Of a stretch of DNA of 64,000 bases, positions 44,022 through 52,254 are shown one piece after another. The DNA comes from Bacillota bacterium. Lineage in GTDB: Bacteria > Sysuimicrobiota > Sysuimicrobiia > Sysuimicrobiales > Segetimicrobiaceae. The notes under the pieces are model-generated. The model ran no database searches and was not told the origin of the DNA. It was given only the letters and a program-made list of their open reading frames with translations. Position 1 is the first letter of the stretch. Each line of letters opens with the position of its first letter. The stretch is from contig JAJPIA010000058.1 of assembly GCA_021324975.1 (NCBI GenBank), forward strand, positions 1-64,000. The letters are read 5' to 3'. Position numbers and translations under genes: made by a program.

Positions 44022-45464
44022 TCAGACGTTCACCTCGACGGACATGGCTGCGCTCGCGGGCCGGGCGGAGGGAGCGTCGGGGCCCGCAGTGCCCCGCGGT
44101 ACCGTGCGGCCGGGCTGCCACAGGCCGGCCAGCGCGGCGAGGAGCGACAACGCCGCGGCGACGCCCAGCGCGTGCACAAATCCGGCGGTGAACGTTTCGG
44201 CCGAACGATACCCGCCGGTTGCGGTAAACGTCGCGGCCGTGATCGCGATCCCAAACGTGCCGCCGAGGAACCGCAACATGTTGAACGTGCCGGATGCCTG
44301 GCCGACTTCCTGAGGTGCGACGGCCCCGAGGACCGCGCTCTGCGCCGCGGGCATCGCCATCGACCCGCCGGTGCCGGCGATCACGAGCGGGGCGACGAGC
44401 GCAGAGTAGGGGAGGTGAGGCGTGGCGACCATCGCGAGCCACGCCGCCCCGGCGGCCTGCAACGTGAGCCCGACCACGAGGGGAACCCGTTCACCAATCC
44501 GTCCCGTGACGGCGCCGGCGACCGGCGCGATCACAAAGAGCGGCGCGGTCCACGGCAGCAGCCGCAGGCCGGCGCCGAGCGAGGTGTTGCCCTGGGCCGT
44601 CTGCAGGAACTGCGCCATGAAGAAGACCATGCCGTAGATGGCGCCGTAGAGCAGGAAGCCCGCGGCGTTGCCCGAGGCGAAGGCGGGCGAAGCAAAGAAC
44701 CTCATCGGCACCATCGGGTGCGCGGCCCGGCGCTCCCAGGCAACGAACGCGGTGGCCAGCAGCCCGCCGGCCGCCAGCGTCCCGGCAACTTCGACGCTCG
44801 TCCAGCCGGCGGCGTTCCCGCGCACCAAGCCCCACACCAGACCGAGCGCCGCTCCCGTGGCCAGCACAACGCCCGGAAGGTCGACCCGCGCGCCGCCTCC
44901 GCGGCTTTCGGGGACATAGCGGAGGACGAGCGGGATGGTGATCACGCCGATCGGGAGGTTTAGCCAGAAGATCCACCGCCACGCGCCGCTTTCCGCGATC
45001 GCACCGCCGACCACGGGCCCGCCCAGAAGTGCAAGTCCGGTCAGGCCGCCGAAGAGGCCCAAGGCTCTCGCGCGCTCCTCGCGCGGGAACGCGTTGCCGA
45101 GGAGCGCCATCGCCAGCGGCATCACGAGCGCCGCGCCCGCGCCTTGCACGGTCCGGCCGGCCAGCAGCCAGCCGATCGCCGGCGCGAGCCCGCAGGTCGC
45201 CGATGCCAGCGTGAAGATGCCGAGGCCGGCGACGAACATGCGCCGCCGGCCAAACCGTTCGCCCAAGGCGGTTGCGGTGAGAAGCAAGACCGCGAAACTC
45301 AGGGTATAGGCGTTGATGGTCCACTCAAGCGTCTCGAGCGACACTCCCAGGCTCAACCGAATTCGAGTCAGCGCCGTCGTGACGACCAGGGCGTCGAGGG
45401 CGATCATGAATGAGGCCGTTGATGTGAGGGCAAGGACCCAGCCCTTTTGCGCGCGATCGCTCAT
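44022..45464 (-). CDS. MFS drug exporter, DHA2 (14-span) family
   Basis: Proton-driven exporter (480 aa) of the DHA2/EmrB-QacA class with 14 predicted spans. Motif A is present as LGERFGRRRMFVAGLG, motif C as GPVVGGAIAESGAWRWIFWLN, and the N-terminus has MIALDALVVTTALTRI, where the acidic residue of span 1 is typical. It is the first gene of the sigma factor operon. Its promoter lies in the 230-base region shared with the gutted SDR gene. Substrates cannot be inferred. Confidence 0.93.
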   Translation of the reverse strand: MSDRAQKGWVLALTSTASFMIALDALVVTTALTRIRLSLGVSLETLEWTINAYTLSFAVLLLTATALGERFGRRRMFVAGLGIFTLASATCGLAPAIGWLLAGRTVQGAGAALVMPLAMALLGNAFPREERARALGLFGGLTGLALLGGPVVGGAIAESGAWRWIFWLNLPIGVITIPLVLRYVPESRGGGARVDLPGVVLATGAALGLVWGLVRGNAAGWTSVEVAGTLAAGGLLATAFVAWERRAAHPMVPMRFFASPAFASGNAAGFLLYGAIYGMVFFMAQFLQTAQGNTSLGAGLRLLPWTAPLFVIAPVAGAVTGRIGERVPLVVGLTLQAAGAAWLAMVATPHLPYSALVAPLVIAGTGGSMAMPAAQSAVLGAVAPQEVGQASGTFNMLRFLGGTFGIAITAATFTATGGYRSAETFTAGFVHALGVAAALSLLAALAGLWQPGRTVPRGTAGPDAPSARPASAAMSVEVNV

Positions 45465-45500
45465 TTCGGTCCTCCTGCCAACGTTGGCTCATTTTGCCGG

Positions 45501-45621
45501 TCCACAGATATAGACAACCGCCACGGGCAAAACTCATCGGTCCGCAAAAGCGCGATCGGCATAAATTTTCCGGCGGCGGGGCCGATGAGTTTGGGGTGCG
45601 CCCGCGGTCTTTATCTGTGAA
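45501..45621. promoter_or_regulatory. Symmetrical two-box motif between divergent genes
   Basis: Two 40-base arms face outward in opposite directions (45501-45540 and 45582-45621), with 29 of 40 positions identical by my hand alignment. Identity is concentrated in two blocks: CCGATGAGTTT nearest the centre (perfect 11-base inverted repeat, 45530-45540 and 45582-45592) and GTCTWTATCTGTG at the outer side, at the same spacing in both arms. One arm points to the MFS/ECF sigma operon, the other to the SDR gene remnant. Matched boxes at matched spacing suggest twin promoters read by one regulator, perhaps the ECF sigma factor itself. A small mobile element with terminal inverted repeats is the alternative. 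Confidence 0.6.
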
Positions 45622-45694
45622 GCACGATCCGCGCGGTCCGCGAGAGTACCACCGGGTCGCAGATGCGGACTTCGAAAATGGGAGGGACAATGGT

Positions 45695-46100
45695 ATGAAC
45701 ATTGCGGGGAAGACGGTTTTGATCGATCTGTCCGATTCGTCTAAGAGACATTAGCGGCGTGGAGCCGCCGAATAACCCGCCCCCAACTCCTGGTAGCCGC
45801 GTCCTGATCGCTTCCAGCGGGGCTGCCAGGGTTGGTGCGCCCTTGGCGGGATCCTATGTGGGCGCCAAGTGGATGCTGTGGGCCATGGCGCACTCTGCAA
45901 ATGCAATCGCCAAAGAACGCGACTTGGGAATCCATTTCCAGGTCTTGGTGCCCATGCAACTGATCGGCGAAACGGCACTTGGTCAGCAAGTTGCTGGAGC
46001 CTACGCCCGCCGGCAGGCCACGTCGGTCGAAGCGCACATCGCCGCACGCTATGGCCAAACATCTCTAACTGCCAAGCAGTACGGTGAACACGGGAAGCCT
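45695..46100 (+). pseudogene. Internally deleted short-chain dehydrogenase gene
   Basis: ATG 45695, with GGAGG upstream, opens a frame MNIAGKTVLI, the usual first strand of an SDR, but the following TGxxxGIG cofactor loop is missing and a stop comes after 19 codons. From about 45780 another frame gives the second half of an SDR: RVLIASSGAARVGAPLAGSY, then VGAKWMLWAM (catalytic Ser, Tyr and Lys), then LGIHFQVLVPMQLIGETALG and LTAKQYGEHG. Similarity ends near 46095. About 120-140 codons covering the NAD-binding region are gone. The intact promoter side and start show that this was a functional gene divergent from the MFS operon. Confidence 0.75.
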
Positions 46101-46176
46101 TTCTGTTGTGCGATCTCGGTGCCGACCAGGACATGCTCCCGAACGAATCCTGTCAGCAACACGGGAAGCCCTCGCT

Positions 46177-47361
46177 TTAGAGGAGCGTGGGAAGATTCGC
46201 GATCACGCCGGCGAGGAGCGCGGCTCGGCGCGGCAACGACGCCACCACGACGAACTCGTCGCGGCTGCAGCTATGCGCGCCCTCTGGCCCCAGGCCGTCA
46301 AGCGTGGCGACCCCAAGCGCTGCGGCAAAGTTGCCGTCGGAACCCGATTGCGTTTCCGCGCCGCCGATCGTCATTCCGAGTTCCTGTGCCTGCGCCTGCG
46401 CGAGTTGCAGCAACCGCGTTGTGCCGCCTGCACGCTCAAAAGCCGGCCGGGTGATCCCGCCCGTGAGGGTCGCGCTCGTGCCGGGGATCTCCTGCGTCGC
46501 TGCGATCTCCCGGATCCGTGCCATCACGCCCTCGGCGAGTGTGGGTGTCGGGGCCCGAACATCGATGCTGGCGGTGGCACGGTCCGCGACGACCTGACGG
46601 GCGCTGCCCCCGGCCACGATGCCAACGTTGACGAGAACACCGTGAGCACGATCGCTGAGCGCCTGCAACCGCATGACCTTGGACGCCAGTTCATGAACCG
46701 CACTGGCCCCGCGCCCGGCGGCCGTCACATGAGCGGTGGTCCCGCGCACCTCGAGTTGAACGGCGCCGACCATGCCGCGCCCCACGACGACGTCTCCGTT
46801 CTCTCGAGCAGGTTCCATCACGAGCGCCCAGTCGGCGTCGCGGGCCTCCTGCTCGATGAGCGGGCGACCCGTCGGACTCCCCAGCTCCTCATCGCCGCAC
46901 ATGAAGACCGTGGTACGTGCGAGCCCATCCCACCCGCCCGCCGCCAGCGCGCGGAAGGCCCACAGCATGGTCACCCAGCCCCCCTTCATATCGAGGACGC
47001 CGGGTCCGTACGCGCGGCCGTCAACAACGCGGAATTGGTTTTCCGCTAGGGTCCCTTTCGGCCACACTGTATCGAGGTGAATGAGGACCAAGAGCCGTCC
47101 TCGCCCGGCGCCGCCCCGCCGCGCGATCAGGTGATCGCCGTGCGGGCGCTGCCGGCTGCGGGCGAGTCGAAACCCGAGCTCCGCCATGCCCTTGCTCACC
47201 AGGCGCCCGGCCCGATCGACCCCTGCCTTGTCGAACGAGCCGCTCTCCGCCTGCACAAAACGGCCGAGCGCGCCCTCCATGGCGGCCGCTTCCGGGACCA
47301 GATACTCGTAGAACCGGCCGGCACCGCAGGGTTTGCCCGCGGGCACGGCGCCGCCCGACAC
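46177..47361 (-). CDS. M20 family metallopeptidase, carboxypeptidase G2-like
   Basis: Zinc-dependent amidohydrolase/peptidase (about 394 aa) of the ArgE/DapE/CPG2 clan. Metal ligands: His in LVLIHLDTVWP, bridging Asp in GPGVLDMKGG and the Glu-Glu pair in CGDEELGS. The dimerisation domain (about 180-290) contains RGTTAHVTAAGRGASAVHEL. The final ligand His lies near GPEGAHSCSRDEFV. The N-terminal helix VQAESGSFDKAGVDRAG matches CPG2-like enzymes. The start is uncertain: GTG 47361 (AAGGA upstream) is my choice; TTG 47373, which overlaps the preceding stop, and GTG 47346 are alternatives. Last gene of a four-gene operon. Confidence 0.88.
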   Translation of the reverse strand: MSGGAVPAGKPCGAGRFYEYLVPEAAAMEGALGRFVQAESGSFDKAGVDRAGRLVSKGMAELGFRLARSRQRPHGDHLIARRGGAGRGRLLVLIHLDTVWPKGTLAENQFRVVDGRAYGPGVLDMKGGWVTMLWAFRALAAGGWDGLARTTVFMCGDEELGSPTGRPLIEQEARDADWALVMEPARENGDVVVGRGMVGAVQLEVRGTTAHVTAAGRGASAVHELASKVMRLQALSDRAHGVLVNVGIVAGGSARQVVADRATASIDVRAPTPTLAEGVMARIREIAATQEIPGTSATLTGGITRPAFERAGGTTRLLQLAQAQAQELGMTIGGAETQSGSDGNFAAALGVATLDGLGPEGAHSCSRDEFVVVASLPRRAALLAGVIANLPTLL

Positions 47362-47369
47362 GGCGTCCT

Positions 47370-48581
47370 TCAAGAGGCCGCCGACTTCAGCGTCTTCCAG
47401 GACTGGCGGCCGATCTTCGGACCGTACTTTTGCTTCGAGTGGAACGGCCCGCCGAGGTCGGCTTCGGCCAGTAGGCGCAGGACTTGCGATTCGCGAAAAT
47501 GCAGCGTGAACGTACGGACGTCGCGAAAGGCTCGCTCGATTGGAAATGACTTGAAGGCGCCTCGCGCGCCGCACACGTCAAAGGCCTTGACCGTCACCAT
47601 CATGGCGGCTTGTTTGGACGTATGTAGAGCGCGCAGCGACGCGAGCTCGGCCTCCGCATATTGGCCCTGTTCCCAGAGCCACGCCGCGTACCACATGGAC
47701 GTGCGCGCGGCCTGAAGCGCGGCGTCCATTTCGCCGAGCGTGTAGGCGGTCACGTTGTCCTGCATCAAGAATGCCCGTTCCCGGAGGTACTGCCGCAGAA
47801 AGTCGAAGACGCCCTGGGCCGTCCCGATGTGGTTGGCGACGTACGCGAGCGTGAACGTCCGCGGGTCGTGTTGCACCCAGTCCCCCGGTTCGCCCAGGAC
47901 GTTATCGAAGGGGATGAACACATCGTCGAAGGTGAGACTCCAGCTGATCGTCGCGCGCATGCCCATCGTGTCCCACGTGTTCGCGAGCGACACGCCGGCG
48001 GTGCCCTTGGGGATGATGGCGGTCGTGCAGCCTTCGGCCAGCCGTTGAGTGCCCGGCGCCAACACGTACACGAGGTAGTAGTCCGCCGCCGGCGCCAACG
48101 AACCGAAATGCTTGACCCCGGACAGACGGAAGCCGCCGTCGACGGGGCGGAGCTCCGACTCGTACCTTCCCGAGTCCATCCGTTTAGGGTCCGTCTCGCT
48201 TCCGCACGATGCGATGAGGGCTCCCCGCGCGACGACGTCTCCGAGGATGCGCCGCCGCTGCTCGGCATTGCCGAGAAAGCCGACGATCCCGCTGGCATGG
48301 GAGTGAACCTGGAGGAGCTGCGCGGTGGACGCCGCGCCGGCGGCGATCGTCTCGAGAATCATGTAAAAGGGGAGAAAACGGGCTCCCTGCCAGAAGCCGT
48401 GTCCGCCCAGCTCCCGCGGCACAGTGAGGGCGAGCAGCTGCGCCTCTCGGAGTCTCGCGAAATCCTCCTCGGGAAACGCCGCGGCTTCATCATAGGCCCG
48501 CGCGCGTGTCGCGAATTCGGTTGCGAGCGCACGCGCTTGATCGATGAGACGCTGGTCGTCTTCGCTCAACCGAAAGTCCAT
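47370..48581 (-). CDS. Acyl-CoA dehydrogenase family flavoprotein
   Basis: FAD enzyme (403 aa) with the acyl-CoA dehydrogenase fold. N-terminal helices DQRLIDQARALATEFATRA, the middle beta domain with SCGSETDPKRMDSGRYES and GVKHFGSLAPAADYYLVYV (FAD contacts), and the C-terminal helical bundle ending RDVRTFTLHFRESQVLRLLA. The usual catalytic glutamate position is not obvious to me, and the sequence resembles the branch that includes desulfurisation or monooxygenase-type members, so dehydrogenation of a CoA ester is only one option. It sits 17 bases after the amidohydrolase gene and just before the M20 gene. Confidence 0.88.
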   Translation of the reverse strand: MDFRLSEDDQRLIDQARALATEFATRARAYDEAAAFPEEDFARLREAQLLALTVPRELGGHGFWQGARFLPFYMILETIAAGAASTAQLLQVHSHASGIVGFLGNAEQRRRILGDVVARGALIASCGSETDPKRMDSGRYESELRPVDGGFRLSGVKHFGSLAPAADYYLVYVLAPGTQRLAEGCTTAIIPKGTAGVSLANTWDTMGMRATISWSLTFDDVFIPFDNVLGEPGDWVQHDPRTFTLAYVANHIGTAQGVFDFLRQYLRERAFLMQDNVTAYTLGEMDAALQAARTSMWYAAWLWEQGQYAEAELASLRALHTSKQAAMMVTVKAFDVCGARGAFKSFPIERAFRDVRTFTLHFRESQVLRLLAEADLGGPFHSKQKYGPKIGRQSWKTLKSAAS

Positions 48582-48598
48582 CGCACGACCCTCCCCGC

Positions 48599-49765
48599 TT
48601 ACATCTCGTGCCGGTACACGGTACCGCGCCTCATCACAAACCGAACGCGCGTGATCGCATCCACGTCCGCGAGCGGATCGCCGTCCACGGCGATGACATC
48701 GGCGCGCTTCCCCACCTCGAGTGAGCCGGTCTGCGCGTCAACCTTGCAGATTCTCGCGTTCCACGCCGTCGCGGCCTGGATCGATTGCATCGGCGAGTAC
48801 CCGGCGCCACGGAGATTGCGCATTTCGATCGCAAGGCCGGCATGGTTTTCATCGGTCCCGATGCCGATCGCCACCCCTAACTCGCGCGCCCGCATGGTCG
48901 TGCGCCGGTAGGCCTGGATCATGTGGCGACACCGCTCTCGCTGAAGGTCGGTGGCCGCAGCGTGATCGGCCACGACGTGCGCATAGCCGGACGTGAGCAC
49001 CAAATAGACCCCACGCCCGGCCATCTGCTCCAGGACATCGTCCGTGAGCCAGGCACCGTGCTCGATCGAATATGCGCCCGCCTCGACCAGGTCGCGGGCT
49101 GCGGGACCGCCGTGGCAGTGGGCTGCGAGCGGAAGGCCAAGCCGCCGGCTCTCGTCGACCGCGGCGACGATCTCATCGTGGGAGAAGCACGGCGCGAGGG
49201 GGTCTACCGCGCGGGTCGCGGTGCTCCCGGTGGCAAACATCTTGATGAGATCGGCTCCCGCGTTTGCCTGGCGCCGGATGTGCTCGCGGATCTCCGCCAC
49301 GCCGTCCACTTCATTGTCGGGGAACCAACTCTGGACTCCTCCCGCCGTTGTGAGCGATTTCCCGCTCACGAGCAGATCAGGCCCCTCGACCAGGCCGGTG
49401 CTCACGGCGTGGCGGAGCTGCAGATCGAGGTGGTTCTTTTCACCCATGACGCGGAGCGTGGTGATCCCGGCGTGGAGAATGCGCCGGCAGTTCGCGGCGC
49501 CCCGCAGAATCGACCACGTATCCGGCTCTCGTGAGAGCAGATCTTTCGGATCCGTCCAGTCGAAGCACAGATGATCGTGCGCGTCGATCAGGCCCGGGAG
49601 CACCGTCCAACGGCGCAGGTCGATGACCTGGGTTGTCCCCGGGGAGAACGGCGTTGCGGTGTCAATCGCGGTGATCAGCCCGTCTTCGACCCGCAGAGCC
49701 GTGTTGTCGGTGGGTTCGCGCCCGGTCCCGTCGATGAGCGTCCCGCACAGCAGCGTGATGCTCAT
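48599..49765 (-). CDS. Amidohydrolase family protein
   Basis: Metal-dependent hydrolase (388 aa) of the imidazolonepropionase/prolidase-like amidohydrolase group. The first metal motif is LPGLIDAHDHLCF, where the HxH becomes HDH. A probable carboxylated Lys lies in GADLIKMFATGST; metal His residues lie in AAHCHGG and SIEHGAWL; the final Asp is in IGIGTDENHAG. The C-terminal beta sandwich starts LEVGKRADVIAVDGDPLADV. Substrates of this branch include dipeptides and N-acyl or cyclic amides. Its ATG overlaps the GntR stop by 4 bases, so it is co-translated with the regulator. Confidence 0.9.
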   Translation of the reverse strand: MSITLLCGTLIDGTGREPTDNTALRVEDGLITAIDTATPFSPGTTQVIDLRRWTVLPGLIDAHDHLCFDWTDPKDLLSREPDTWSILRGAANCRRILHAGITTLRVMGEKNHLDLQLRHAVSTGLVEGPDLLVSGKSLTTAGGVQSWFPDNEVDGVAEIREHIRRQANAGADLIKMFATGSTATRAVDPLAPCFSHDEIVAAVDESRRLGLPLAAHCHGGPAARDLVEAGAYSIEHGAWLTDDVLEQMAGRGVYLVLTSGYAHVVADHAAATDLQRERCRHMIQAYRRTTMRARELGVAIGIGTDENHAGLAIEMRNLRGAGYSPMQSIQAATAWNARICKVDAQTGSLEVGKRADVIAVDGDPLADVDAITRVRFVMRRGTVYRHEM

Positions 49766-50490
49766 GGGCCGGTCGTGTCAGCCGAACCTGTCCCACCTGT
49801 GCCGGACGCGGCACGGATGACCGCCAGGGCGCTTTGGAAATGCTCTGCAACGAGCCGTTCGGCGCGATCGGCCCGATGCTGCCGGACCGCTTCCAGGATC
49901 TCGCAGTGCTGCCGGTGCTGCTTCACCGCAGCCTCCCGGTCGTAGAGCCCGAGGAACCGCGCGTTGAGAAAGTACTCGCGATAACTATTGGTGAGCCGGA
50001 TCAGGCGCGGGCTGTGCGATGCTTCGGTCAACCGCCGGTGGAACGTGTTATTCAGCTCGGCGCGTTCCTCGAGCCCTCTGCTGTCGAGGGCGGCCAAGGC
50101 GGCGGAGCATACGTCTTCGAGCGCCGCAAGCTCGTCGGCGGTAATTCGCCGGGCCGCAAGATTTGCGGCATAGCCTTCGACGCGCTGACGCAGGCCGTAG
50201 ATCTCTACCAGCTCGTTCTCGATGTTTCGGACGACCAGCCCGCCGGTCGGAAGAAGATCGACGAGGCCGTCGACTTCGAGCTTTGACAGCGCCTCCCGAA
50301 CCGGCGTCCGGCTGACGCCGAGCATGGCGGCGAGCTCGGTTTCGATGAGGCGCTGTCCAGGGCTAAACTGCCCCTGGAGGATCGCCTGCCGAATGAGGCG
50401 GTATGCCTGCACCGCGACCGGCTCGGCCCGCGATACCTGCGTTGATGTAGACGAGAGAGGGGTTGTCCCCATAGGGAAAGTATACAGCAT
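49762..50490 (-). CDS. GntR-family regulator (FCD/FadR-type)
   Basis: Transcription factor (242 aa). The winged helix-turn-helix is typical: AYRLIRQAILQGQFSPGQRL, then ELAAMLGVSRTPVREALSKL. The C-terminal FCD domain (about 100-220) has its metal-binding Asp/His residues in helices such as LNNTFHRRLTEAS and HCEILEAVRQH. I use ATG 50490 because GGTGGA lies just upstream; ATG 50472 has no binding site. It heads the minus-strand operon with amidohydrolase, acyl-CoA dehydrogenase and M20 genes, and is divergent from the TPP enzyme. It probably controls both sides in response to a pathway intermediate. Confidence 0.9.
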   Translation of the reverse strand: MLYTFPMGTTPLSSTSTQVSRAEPVAVQAYRLIRQAILQGQFSPGQRLIETELAAMLGVSRTPVREALSKLEVDGLVDLLPTGGLVVRNIENELVEIYGLRQRVEGYAANLAARRITADELAALEDVCSAALAALDSRGLEERAELNNTFHRRLTEASHSPRLIRLTNSYREYFLNARFLGLYDREAAVKQHRQHCEILEAVRQHRADRAERLVAEHFQSALAVIRAASGTGGTGSADTTGP

Positions 50491-50514
50491 GCAGTCCACC
50501 GTCTACAAACAATT

Positions 50515-50535
50515 GAGACTGGCGGCCAAAGTCTC
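50515..50535. promoter_or_regulatory. Inverted repeat in the GntR/TPP-enzyme divergent region
   Basis: GAGACT (50515-50520) and AGTCTC (50530-50535) are perfect inverted arms 9 bases apart, midway between the two divergent starts. Nearby GTATAC (around 50475) and GTCTACAA (around 50501) also resemble the AT-edged half-sites of FadR-type regulators. I cannot tell which is the true operator. Confidence 0.35.
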
Positions 50536-50610
50536 TCAGATCAATTCGGTCGGCGGACTATCTGGCAGCCATGCCGTGAAGGTCCGGCCGCAAAGCCGGG
50601 GAGGTCGTCG

Positions 50611-52254
50611 ATGCAGGCCAAGGCTGCGCTCTTTGAGATGCTGCGAGAGTATGGCACGCGTTACGTGTTCGGCAACCCGGGAACCACCGAGCTGAATTTC
50701 ATCGAGATGTTTGCAGACTACCCCGACATCACGTATATCCTGGGCTTACATGATGCCGTTCCCGTAGGTATGGCGTATGGCTACGCCCTCGCCACCGGCC
50801 AGCCGGCTTTTCTCAATCTCCACATCACCCCCGGATTGGCGAATGGACTCGCCAATATCTTCAATGCGCATCGTGCAAAAGTTCCGCTCGTGGTCACCGC
50901 CGGGCAGATCGACCGCCGCATGATGCTGCAGGAACCGACGTTGTGGAGCGACCTGGCGCGACTCGCCTCGCAGTTCACAAAATGGGCCTACGAAGCGAAG
51001 ACCGGCCAGGATATTCCCGACATGCTGGCCCGCGCCGTCACCATCGCGTCCACGCCGCCCGCAGGTCCGGTCTTCCTGTCGCTCCCAATGGATTGCCTCG
51101 ATGAAGAGATTGCCGGCACCGCATCGCGGGTCGAGCTGACGCGCCGGCTGCGCCCCACCGGCGATGTGATCGACCGCATCGCGAGGCAGCTGGCCGCCGC
51201 GTCCAACCCCACGTTGATCGTGGGAGCAGGCGCGGCGTCCCCCGAGGCGAGGGCCGCGTTGGTGACGATCGCGGAGTTGACGGGCGCCCGCGTTTTCGGC
51301 GAGCGGCTTCCCGTTCGCTCCGTCTTCCCGACGGACCACCCTCAGTATCTCGGGATGATCGGGTTCTCCCATGCCCAACTGCAGTCCGAGTTGTCGGGCG
51401 CGGACGTCGTCGTGTTGGCGGGAGTCCGCCGCTTTGCCGCGCTGCTCTACATGCCGGTCGCGAAACTGGCCCACGGTGCGGTCGCCATCCAAGTGGACGA
51501 TGACCCGTGGGAGATTGGCAAGAATTTCCCGGCGACCCTCGGCGTCGTCGGGGACCCCGCGGTCGTATTCCCCGAGGTCGCCGAGCGTCTGGCAGGGTTG
51601 CTCGATGCGCCAACAAAACAACGGGCCGCCGAGCGGATGGCACGCGTGCGGGGCGATCGCGAACGTCGCGTGGAGGCATGGCTCCAAGACGCGCCCCAGC
51701 CCGAGGCGGGACAGCAGATGCGGCCCGAGTACGTGTACCGCATCCTGGCGCGATTCATGACCGATCGCACGACCATCGTGGACGAGGCGCTTCTCCAAGC
51801 GCGCTTCATCGACCGATATCTGCCCCTTCACACCGAACGATCATACCTCGGCGTGGCAGCCGGCGCGCTCGGCCTGGGCCTGCCGGCGAGTCTCGGCGCC
51901 CAATTGGCCTGGCCGGATCGCCATGTGATTTGCGTCATCGGCGACGGTTCCCTCATGTACGCCGGCCAGGCCCTCTGGACCGCGGCGCGATATCACATTC
52001 CGGTGACCGTGCTTGTGCTCAACAATCGTGCATACCAGATCCTGAAGGATGGAATGCGCGCGTACAAGAGGGGGGCGGTCGCTCCTGAGCGCATGGTGGG
52101 AATGGACCTCAACGACCCGGCCATCGATATTTGCGGCATGGCGCGAGCCCTCGGAGTACCGGGACAAGTCGTCGAGGATCCGACTCAACTGCGGGAAGCG
52201 CTGTCGGACGCGACCGGGGCGCCGCGGCTGTTCGATGTCCTGGTGCAGCCATAG
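50611..52254 (+). CDS. TPP-dependent decarboxylase, benzoylformate decarboxylase-like
   Basis: Thiamine-diphosphate enzyme (547 aa) with the pyruvate-decarboxylase-type layout. The N-terminal PYR domain has YVFGNPGTTELNFIEMF and NLHITPGLANGLANIFNAHR; His71 in NLH matches the active-site His of benzoylformate decarboxylase. The C-terminal PP domain has the TPP motif from GDG (444-446, GDGSLMYAGQALW) to VLVLNN. The residue that activates TPP is normally Glu (LQEA in benzoylformate decarboxylase); here it reads LHDA, Asp48. GGGGAGG precedes the ATG. Divergent from the GntR operon, it likely acts on a 2-oxo acid in the same pathway. Confidence 0.87.
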   Translation: MQAKAALFEMLREYGTRYVFGNPGTTELNFIEMFADYPDITYILGLHDAVPVGMAYGYALATGQPAFLNLHITPGLANGLANIFNAHRAKVPLVVTAGQIDRRMMLQEPTLWSDLARLASQFTKWAYEAKTGQDIPDMLARAVTIASTPPAGPVFLSLPMDCLDEEIAGTASRVELTRRLRPTGDVIDRIARQLAAASNPTLIVGAGAASPEARAALVTIAELTGARVFGERLPVRSVFPTDHPQYLGMIGFSHAQLQSELSGADVVVLAGVRRFAALLYMPVAKLAHGAVAIQVDDDPWEIGKNFPATLGVVGDPAVVFPEVAERLAGLLDAPTKQRAAERMARVRGDRERRVEAWLQDAPQPEAGQQMRPEYVYRILARFMTDRTTIVDEALLQARFIDRYLPLHTERSYLGVAAGALGLGLPASLGAQLAWPDRHVICVIGDGSLMYAGQALWTAARYHIPVTVLVLNNRAYQILKDGMRAYKRGAVAPERMVGMDLNDPAIDICGMARALGVPGQVVEDPTQLREALSDATGAPRLFDVLVQP

